Below are positions 52,300 to 60,000 of a stretch of DNA of 60,000 bases, in pieces. The first letter of the stretch is position 1. Every line of letters starts with the position of its first letter. The stretch covers positions 75,849,617-75,909,616 of the forward strand of contig NC_087063.1 of the NCBI RefSeq assembly GCF_963678635.1, in the 5' to 3' direction. The notes beneath the pieces were generated by a model. The model worked only from the letters and a program-made list of their open reading frames with translations. It did no database searches and was not told the DNA's origin. Made by a program: the position numbers and the translations under genes. The stretch is from Symsagittifera roscoffensis (Eukaryota; Xenacoelomorpha; Acoela; Convolutidae).

Positions 52300-54150
52300 T
52301 TCAACTAGTGATATGCTGGACCCCTATCATGTATTAACACTGGCTGCTTGAACTGTGTGCAATTCAGTACGAGTCATCGAAACAAATTGAACCGTTTTTG
52401 AAGTTTTTTTGCTTGATAGGTTGCTTTAAAAAATTTTAATGAATCAATTCAAAATATCAAAAATTTCAAAATGTTGTTTTTGTATCTTGAATAGCTTGCG
52501 ACAGAAAAAAAGATGTTCTGCGAAACATGTCATGGCATCGAAACAGCTTGAAAAGTGTCAAAGTTTCATCGGTTGAGTATCTTGCTTCAAAAATTAATAA
52601 TTGACTTCCAATTTAATCAAAGAAAGTAAATTGCGAAAAGTTTCCGTGCATGAGAGCTTGCTTCAGAAAGCTTCAAATCAAAACTTTTCAGCGAATCAAT
52701 TCAAGCCTTGAGGTTTTTGCTTGTTAATTTGCTAAATCAATCTTCAACTTTTCAAATCAGTTCACGATTTTAAGAAAATCTAACTTGTTTTGTGTTTTCA
52801 CCTCTTGAATTGCTTGCGACAAACCACTAACTCTTCGCGTATCAGTTCAAGCTATCAAATGAAGTTGAAATGTGTCAAAGTCTCATCGATTGATCAGATT
52901 AAATGACAAAGTTGAGGTTATTGCAAATCTTTTTAAGGTATCCAGTTCACTTGAGAACTTTTATCCCTTGAGTATCTGGCTTCAAAAAACTTGCTTCAAA
53001 ATTCCCAAGCTGGAGTATCTAGCTTCAAAATTCCATAGCTTGAGTATCTAGCTTCAAAAAATGAATTTAATCCCTAAAAACAAAGTTTTTCAGTTTGATC
53101 AAAAAATAGCTGACCTTTAATTGTGTGCCTGAATGGGTTCAATGCTTTTCAATACAAACAAATTGAATGGGTTCAAAACTTTCGTGACTGAATTCAAGCT
53201 ATCATAACAACTTGCAGTGTTGCGAATTTCCATTGACTTAAAACTTGGTTGAACAAAAATGTTTTTTTTTTTGCGAAACGATTCAATCAATCGGAAGAAC
53301 TTGACATTTAAAGTTTCACCACTCGAATAGTTTATTTCAACAGTCTATAACTTTCTGCGGCTAGCTATTAAACATACTTCATAGTTTGATAGCTTGCTTT
53401 AAAAATAGCGAACCACTTCTTTGCGAACCTTTTCAGGACAGTGAAAAATTTCTAAACATTACCAGTACAACGCTTGAAGCCTGCTTAAGAAACTTTCAAT
53501 TAGTCGCTCATAGGTTTAGTCGTTGAAAACAAGTGGCTTGATTCGCAAAATTTGATTGTTTGAAGTAAGCCTATCAAGCAATGGAAACTTGAACGATCCA
53601 AACTTCCTGCAACGGCTCCAAAAAAGTTATCACGCGATTCTGAAACTTATCACGCGATTCAACGATAAAATTTTTCAAGTTTTTTTTCTGGCTTGAGTTG
53701 GTCCGCGAAAATTTATATTTTTCAAGAATCTTTAACCAACGCTAACTTTCCAATTTTTCACGTAGATGATGCAAATATGGAACATTGAACCCATTCACGA
53801 ATTCATTCACAACTTGAACTCATTCACAAAAGAAGTCTTACGCGAGCCATTCAAGCGAGGAAAATTAGAAACATTTCAATCAGCGATGAAACTTTGAAGC
53901 ATTTCGATTGTTCTTAACTCCCAAGTTTCATCATTTGAAGTTTTATTCAGGTTTTTTGAAAATGATTGCTTGTTTTAAGAACAACTTAAACTGTTGCATA
54001 TTTGCATCTTGCTTGAAAGTTACAAACATTTGTTTTGCTCATAGCTTCCTTTAAAAAACCTATTTTTTGCCGAGCAGTTCAAGCCAGCATAGAATTTGCG
54101 AAACTTTATTTTACCGTGTGATAGGTTGCTTCAAAAAGATTGTTTTTTCG
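52300..54150. repeat. Decayed low-complexity repeat field
   Basis: Phrases such as CTTGAGTATCTAGCTTCAAA, AGCTTGCTTCAAAA and ATCAATTCAAGC recur irregularly on one strand. A compact tandem section at about 52,965-53,062 shows three units of roughly 35 bp around GAGTATCT(A/G)GCTTCAAAA. No coding frame survives. It looks like an old, heavily mutated tandem array. Confidence 0.5.
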
Positions 54151-54233
54151 GAACCATTGCAAGCTATGGAAGCAACTAAGTAGTTCAATTTTCCCTTTCT
54201 TAAAAAGCATAATTCAAAAAGAAAGGCCCGAAA

Positions 54234-54694
54234 ACTGCATGCATGCTGAATTCTGTCTACAAAGTTGTTTACGGGAAAAAATCTAGTACCCGATTGTAAT
54301 ACTCTTGCTATCGTACGGGTAAACAGTGGCTTATTGGCGAAAAAAAGGCCCGAAAAAATTAGAGGAAGCTATTTTTGGAATCTTTTTAAGAACCCACACC
54401 ACCGAGTTTTTTTCGACATTTTCGATTTTTTATGTTTCGTTCTTTTGTTGTTTCGCAATTGGTGCGAAGCTCAGCTTCGCCTCTGTGTAAGATGTTAAGT
54501 TGAGACTGAAGTTATGCCATTGAAGCCGTCAAAAAAGCTACTACTGAACGAAAATATTTGGGGGCTTAGCTGATTTTTTTGCGCATTTTTCACCAATATG
54601 CCACTGTTTTTCCTTGCAATAGCTAAGGTACAATCGGGTACCAGACTTTTTTCCCGTAAACAACTTTGTCCACAGATTTCAGCTTGCATGCAGT
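54234..54694. mobile_element. Foldback element with long inverted arms
   Basis: The left arm (54,234 to about 54,345) begins ACTGCATGCATGCTGAATTC; the right arm (about 54,583-54,694) ends GCTTGCATGCAGT. Arms match as inverted repeats through ACAAAGTTGTTTACGGGAAA and CCCGATTGTA to an AAACAGTGGC region. Weaker pairing continues inward. The dispersed hairpin core GCGAAGCTCAGCTTCGC lies at 54,464-54,480, eight bases from the geometric centre. Non-coding, so non-autonomous. Related solo arms or centres are at 23.9, 36.35, 42.65 and 55.6-55.9 kb. No target duplication was identified. Confidence 0.8.
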
Positions 54695-55600
54695 ATGTTC
54701 GTCGTATACTTGCGCCCATTGGTCTATACTCTGTCTATATCTATGTACTCTCACTGTACATTCTTATTAGTGTTTTTTCCAATAAATTCGCAGTTCAAAT
54801 TTTTTAATGATATGTCTTTCGTCGCTGTCGGTTTACTTTTTGTCGACTTAGTTTCCGCTTTGTTTTTACCATTCAACTAATTTGCTTATTTGAATTTGAC
54901 CTTTTTTAAGATTATAGTTGCTTTCAATGTTCTGATTTACCTCTGCTGCTTCTTTGTAATTTTTTAAACCTTGAGATCGTATGTATTTCTTTTTTTTTCG
55001 ATTAAGAGTTTTTTCTGCTTAAATGGTTTCGGACGAAATAATATCGGGCTTGTGACCTAATTTCGAGTTGTTTCATTGGAAACATTTTTTTCATGCTCAT
55101 CTATGGATTGCATAAGATGCTAAACATCTTAATAGAAATTATAATTCACATTTTTTCATCGCCTTTTGTTGTTTTTTTTCCTAGTTTTTTTGGTTTGATA
55201 GGTTTCGGCCTATATTTAATCGGCTTTCTATTGGGTCCTTCGACGAGCGAAAAAATTGTGTGTGGTTGTCTGTATTCTAAGGGCGAGGGGGCTTACTAAC
55301 TTCTTATTAGTCTTAAATTTTTCAGTTTTTTTGTTTTCGTTTTTTTTTTGGGATTCGTAGGTGGCGGGCTATATTATATCGGCTTAGTTGTGTCATATTG
55401 TTCCATTTGACGAGCAAAAAATGTTTTGAGGGCGAGGGGGACTTTTCATAAGTCTTAAATTTAGTTATTTTTTTTCGGCTGAAAAGGTTTCTGCCACAAG
55501 GTGTTTTTTACCGTTTTTACCGCTTGGTAAGTTATCTTTCGATGCTAATTTCACATTCTATAGTCTCGGCATGTTCTTATTTCAAAACTAGCCTGATTCA
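54695..55600. other. AT-rich non-coding DNA
   Basis: T-rich sequence with a locally duplicated phrase (TATTATATCGGCTTAGTTG near 55,370 resembling TATTTAATCGGCTTTC near 55,213, each followed by a GGGCGAGGGGG phrase at 55,280 and 55,431). No gene seen. Confidence 0.4.
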
Positions 55601-55870
55601 GTATGATAGATCTATTTTTTTTTTCGACATTTTCGATTTTGTAAATTTTATTCTTGAAAGTGGCGCGGAGCGCTTCACCTCTATGTAAGAATTGGGGGTG
55701 GGGGGAGGGGTTGTGGTGATTCCAGAAATAGCTTGAGCTGATTTTTCGGGCCTTTCTTTTGCCAGTGTGCCACTGTTAAGATGGTAATTTGAGGGTGAAG
55801 TTATGCCATTGAAGATTGAGACAAAAAAGTGAATACTAAACGAAAATATTTCGAAACGATTAATTTAAAA
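55601..55870 (+). repeat. Relative of the foldback element
   Basis: Shares TTTTTCGACATTTTCGATTT, a degraded hairpin (GCGCGGAGCGCTTCACC), GAAGTTATGCCATTGAAG and ACTAAACGAAAATATTT with the centre and right side of 54,234-54,694. The arms are not both preserved. A G-rich run at 55,695-55,712 (GGGGGTGGGGGGAGGGG) is inserted near the middle. Confidence 0.6.
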
Positions 55871-56390
55871 GGGTAATTTCAGAGAAACTATCCAGCCGAA
55901 TCTGGTTGTCTAGTGATTGAAAGCGAAAAACATTTGTCCCATCTCCAGCTTCAATTTATTGCCATTGGGAAAGAAACCATTCTACTTGCGTATATTTCGC
56001 TTTAGGGCATTGTATTTATTTTATTGTATAGTGTAGTTAAGTAAAATGGTACTTATCATTTCTGAGAAATTATTCGCTGTTTGTAGTCATAGTCATATGA
56101 CGGATTTTAAGCTAAATCACATTGTACTTTTGTTAGACTAGAAGCAATATGCTATAAAACTGCAAAGAAATTTGACGTTACATAGTTAAATTGCTTTGTT
56201 TTACTGAGCTGAAATTATTTTGTTTTGTCAACCGACTGAAAGAACAAACTTACCATTGACTATTGATATACAAAAACTATAGTTACCTATTTTATTTTTT
56301 TTCCAATTTGTCAGCATTTTGTAATTACTTAATTTTTATTTCATAAAATCCCCATCATAACGTGCTCTCTAGAGCAGCCTCCCCTTCAAA

Positions 56391-56428
56391 ATGAGTGACC
56401 CCACCGACGGAGAGACTGCTAAAAAGGC
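56391..56428 (+). CDS. Probable first coding exon of a gene continuing rightward
   Basis: ATG opens MSDPTDGETAKK and the split Ala codon, followed by a near-consensus donor GC/GTAAGTAAAA at 56,429. The 40 bases before it are GC-richer than the neighbourhood, as expected of an exon, and a TTTTTTCCAATTTGTCAG acceptor candidate ends about 75 bases upstream. The acidic-then-Lys start is common to many cytoskeletal and muscle proteins, and I cannot name it. No second exon was recognised before the window end. Confidence 0.5.
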
Positions 56429-57439
56429 GTAAGTAAAAGAAGTTTTAAAAATCTTTTTAAAATTCGTTTTGCACCAAAAGTTTTGCCGTACCTGAGTTGA
56501 AGCTAGGCCTGGACTTTTTTTCTGTTAAAACCCCGCAAATCGCAATCGACTAAATTTTAGATGACGACCAGCCTATAAGCATATGTGTCCATTAGCATAC
56601 CCATGTAAAAGAATGCAGTTGAGTCGCTCGCTATTTCAAGAGTTCACTTTTTTCACAAACACGTAAATTAAAAATATAATTTTTTGTGAAATATACATGC
56701 TGATACAAAATGAAAGTATCATAATAAGTTTAAAACCATTATTTACACCGGCGTATAAATATACAATTATAATAATAAATAAAACAATTTGAATATTACA
56801 TCTGAAAATAATCACGAAAAGAAATAATGGATCCATACATGGAATTTTGTCGTGTTTCTCTATCGAAAACTATTTAAGTTAAAATTTTTGTTCAGATTTA
56901 AATTTTCTCAGCTTTATGTTTAAATAATTTCATTTATTACAACTAATGTTTGCTATAGTTTTAGTTCTGCAATCTGTTTTTAGGAATTTTGTGAGCGTTC
57001 GTTTTTTTTACAGTTACTCTGTCATAGATACACTGCCTACCAATTTCGTTTGTCTGATTTTTTTGGCACATCAAATATTCTAGTCAGACTATATTGGGTA
57101 ATGAATAATTCGAAGTAATTCTCATTCTTGGTTAAACTTTTTGCGGAGGTAGCTCAATTTGATTTCCCAGTTAATTTGTCTGTTTAGTAGTCTGTTAATT
57201 TGAGACATAGATAGATTTTGAAAAAAAGCTGATCTGATAGATAAATGTGACAAAACTAATGATCTGAAAAGAATAATTCTTGGTTCTTATGGTACCATCT
57301 GTCGCACGCCGTATAGTCACTCGATTGCAACAGCCTTTTGGCTTGAAGATTTGTTCAATTCAGCTGTCTACTAAGCTCACAAATTCCCGGTTGGGAATTT
57401 TTTCTTCTCTCTAAATAATGTTTTTAAACCATTCGCTTA
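56429..57439. other. AT-rich DNA, presumably intron
   Basis: No exon-like GC island or repeat recognised. If the exon at 56,391 is real, this and the LINE remnant to its right lie in its first intron. Confidence 0.35.
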
Positions 57440-58660
57440 CCCAGAAACAATAAATTCTGTTTTTATCAACATTAAGTTTGTTTTCATTCAAACATTTTTA
57501 TACTTTTTCTAGCATTGATGTTCTTAGGTCCGTTATTGAGTTTCTTGTACATAAGATACTTGCATCATCAGCAAATTGTACTAATTGCATGTTTCTACTG
57601 GTTTGGTTTTTGAAAACATTCACAGAAAGAATGAAAACGAATGGTCCCAAGACAGTACCGTTTGGTACGCCAGGATTAAGTGTTTTTCAGTCAGAATAGG
57701 GATTTTGAAGTTTAACACATTGCTGACGGTTTCCGAAAAAAATTTCAGGAGATTTGATGCATTATTGGAAAATAATTTGAGTTTTTTCTAGGAAAAATGA
57801 ATTTGAAAGCTTTAGCAAGATCTAGAAAAACTGCACTTGTTTTTCTTGATTGAACCATTTTTTACAAACCATGGCGGTGAAAATGGTTACTGCAGATGTG
57901 CAGATTCATTTTCTTGAACTCTGAATTGGTAGGCCTTTAATAACGAATTGTGTTTGAGATGTTCTATATAATGTTTCAAAAGCAAGCGTTCGAAAACTTT
58001 TGAAAGCGTGTCTGTCACGCAAATTGGCGTATAATTAATTGCGTTCTGTGCTCTATCTTTTTTGAAGACAGATGTTGTACATGCTTCTTTCAGGAATGAT
58101 GAAAGCTGGGTTTGCCTTATACTTTCATTTATTGCGAATTGGATGTGCGTTCTGGTAGCAAGTTGACCTTGTTGGAGGCAGAAAGCTTCTATTATCATTG
58201 GCCTTGAAGATTTATATTTTTACTTAGTGCCTCGTAAATCATTTTTCTTACGAGCTCTGAAAAAGTTTTGAAAAAACTTGATACACATGATTTGCTATTT
58301 CTGCCATTTCCTAAATATGCTTAATATTGCTACTTATTGCTGATGTTCCATCTTAACTGTTGGAAAGCTACTGAAAACTTTCAATGCGATAATTTTGTGA
58401 AGCAATAGCCAATTTTTGGTCGACCAATTTTCTCAGCTTCTTGATTTTTTTCTGTGCGCTAACTCAGAACCAATTTTTTTTCCATATATTGAAATTCTTA
58501 TGATTAATATTCATCAAATTCATGGAGGCTGTATCAATCCATTGTTTCCATTCATTATTTGTTTTTGTGCGATATGGAACATGCACATTCTTAATTTTTC
58601 CAACAGTAAGCCCAAAAGTTACAAATGTTTTTAATCCAAAGGATTTTTTATACATTTCTG
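57440..58660 (-). pseudogene. LINE reverse-transcriptase remnant
   Basis: The minus strand gives LINE RT motifs in order: a possible linker (PYRTKTNNEWKQWI, about 58,570), SSFLKEACTTSVFKK and NYTPICVTDTLSKVFERLL (58,110-57,965), YQFRVQENESAHLQ, palm motif A VFLDLAKAF (57,804-57,830), GVPNGTVLGPF (about 57,640), motif C QFADDAS (about 57,560) and LNENKLNVDK (about 57,480). Motifs lie in several frames, with stops between them, so the copy is dead although the FADD catalytic box is intact. CR1/jockey-type by style. It is antisense to the host genes. Confidence 0.82.
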
Positions 58661-59540
58661 AACAAAATCCAATATACTATGGTGTGTGTTGAAAAGTAAT
58701 TTGTAAGAACTAACATAATTTTTTAAAAGAAAACCAATCAATAGTCGAAACGTTCTCGAATAAACAATTCATCATCAGTCTCTAAAAAGATATCAAACGT
58801 AAAAAAGGAGTACAATCCTAAAAATGTACTTAAACCAACATAAATTAACAAGTAAAGAACCGTAAGCATGTAAAAGAAAAAGGGTTTCCATGCCATTCAG
58901 CGTTGGCACAATGAAACAGTGATAGGTTTCGATGGTAACCTAGTTTTTTAAATTTTTTTGATCTAAGCAGTGGTTGATAAGTGAAATTTTTTTTATCCGA
59001 TACAGGCTATGTTTTATAGACATTTGGTATAATTAAAGCACAATTTGCAGCAAAGTCGTATCGTTTTGATGACTTGTCTTGTTTTAAAAGATCTGTATTT
59101 CAGTCCACAAATATAAAAACAAACCTCAAATTTTGAAGGTTTTTATAACCTCCATTTTTGAAAGAGATACAATATAAAAACCTCCATTTTTCAAGCAGAC
59201 GCTTGAGAAGTTTCACCACCTATTTCGTCGAAAAAGTTCGGAGCAAGGTTTTGTATCTAGCAGTAGGAAATTTTAGCTTACGTTTTTCTCATGAATGGTG
59301 ACTCAATTTCAACCCATAATGACTCAAAAAGCTTTCTATCAGCAATCTTGAGATCTTTATAAATTACATTTTAGATGATAATGTACGTTTTGTAGTGCAT
59401 ATTGAAAACTGGGTGTTTTGTTTCTCAGTACTTTTCTTCAAACTCAACCGCATTTCAGACAAACGTAAAAACAATTAAATTTTAAATTTTTTGTTTCATT
59501 TTTTTATCGTCCTTTTTTGGCTGCCTGCTCTGTTTTTTTT
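58661..59540. other. AT-rich DNA, nothing recognised
   Basis: Contains a 5'-GTCGAAACG ... CATCATCAG phrase near 58,745-58,780 of a kind often found at ends of LINE or Penelope-like copies, and a locally repeated ACCTCCATTTTTGAAAGA-type phrase (59,149 and 59,180). No gene seen. Confidence 0.35.
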
Positions 59541-59544
59541 TACC

Positions 59545-59612
59545 GTATCGCAAGTGGTGCGAAGCTCCGCTTCGTCTATGTGTAAAACTTGTCTCTAGCT
59601 CAATGGAAAAGC
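59545..59612 (+). repeat. Dispersed hairpin followed by tRNA box A-like sequence
   Basis: TATCGCAAGTGGTGC overlaps the full core GCGAAGCTCCGCTTCG, then TCTATGTGTAA. TAGCTCAATGGAAAAGCACT, a good tRNA box A, follows at 59,597. No box B is found at the right distance. The order, hairpin then tRNA-like part, is the same as at 42.83-42.97 kb. The remaining 59,613-60,000 shows nothing recognised. Confidence 0.5.
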
Positions 59613-60000
59613 ACTAAGTTTATTGCTGTACAATTTCTATCTTCGGGTTTTTTGTCATTTTTGTGTTTGAATGATATTTTGCTGCTGAAGCCTTGAACTA
59701 GCTTTTTTTGCTGCTGCTGCAATTTGATCGAAAATTGTGATTTGGAAGGTAGGTAAATATACGCAAATTCAAAGTATTCGAAATTTAAAGAGTAAGAAAT
59801 ATTTTGTCCAGAAGTTATCATTTTTTCATTCCGTCTTCTGAAATCGTGTCATTTAAGCTAGTACATGTTGTTACGCAGAACAGCAGTTTTTAAAAATTAA
59901 CTTTACTTAAAGTTGCTTCGATGTTGCAGTATGTATCTTTTATACAATTGTGAACAGTAGTTTTGGTCTAATCAGTAGTTTTGGACAAATAAAATTGTGA

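Noticed and set aside
55872-56005. Open frame after a TAATTTCAG acceptor
   Set aside because: About 40 residues to a stop, no matching upstream exon and no recognised sequence.
58740-58790. Hammerhead-ribozyme-like combination of CTGATGA and GAAAC
   Set aside because: The CTGATGA is on the minus strand and the GAAAC on the plus strand, so they cannot form one catalytic core.
1-60000. CRISPR array or bacterial operons
   Set aside because: Tandem repeats here lack the repeat-spacer pattern, and genes have introns and eukaryotic families; no sign of prokaryotic DNA.

Overview
The window looks like nuclear DNA of an invertebrate animal. It holds intron-containing genes, one of them (CACHD1-like) from an animal-specific family, long AT-rich non-coding stretches, LINE, Tc1/mariner and Ty3/gypsy remnants, tRNA-derived repeats and satellite-like tandem arrays. 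I cannot name the phylum. All recognised host genes lie on the + strand. The four whose start codon I can place each have a TTTTCAG-type 3' splice acceptor 2-14 bases before the ATG, and two of them (NMNAT and UTP23) are spaced like an operon. Both features would fit a lineage with spliced-leader trans-splicing, but no spliced-leader gene was seen.

Layout. 1-16.5 kb is a GC-richer block of broken retroelement. It starts with the end of a Ty3/gypsy Pol (RNase H, then a DD35E integrase split by a frameshift and stops). It continues with a coiled-coil protein carrying an SGNH/GDSL-type esterase domain, then several kilobases of unrecognised reading frames, one of which contains a 735-bp tandem duplication. 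Many breaks are single in-frame stops at Gln- or Trp-type codons. At 12.66-17.26 kb a compound duplication has placed a copy of the 5' end of the SR-protein gene between two copies of a retroelement block. The intact SR gene follows at 17,104-17,616 (RRM, two zinc knuckles, RS tail).

17.6-26.3 kb is repeat-rich AT DNA: an antisense LINE fragment, a 1.5-kb tandem duplication with a diverged third copy, and several dispersed repeat families. 26,512-30,537 is one uninterrupted 1341-residue frame for a CACHD1/alpha2delta-like membrane protein. 31.8-32.3 kb is a 21-bp minisatellite with a 147-bp higher-order period. 33.3-36.0 kb is a four-copy 695-bp tandem array whose diverged single relative lies at 25.2 kb. 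38.3-39.3 kb is an antisense LINE reverse-transcriptase remnant. 42.4-46.2 kb carries tRNA-like SINE heads, dispersed hairpins and a decayed tandem array of about 170 bp.

46,808-47,963 (two exons) encodes NMNAT, the enzyme that makes NAD from NMN. 48,157-49,264 (two exons) encodes the rRNA-processing factor UTP23. 49,781-50,533 is an internally deleted Tc1-like transposon. 52.3-54.2 kb is decayed low-complexity DNA. 54,234-54,694 is a foldback element with the dispersed hairpin near its centre. 56,391-56,428 is probably the first coding exon of a gene that continues to the right. 57.4-58.7 kb is another antisense LINE remnant. The host genes have unrelated housekeeping or membrane roles; the one grouping with a possible functional logic is NMNAT-UTP23.
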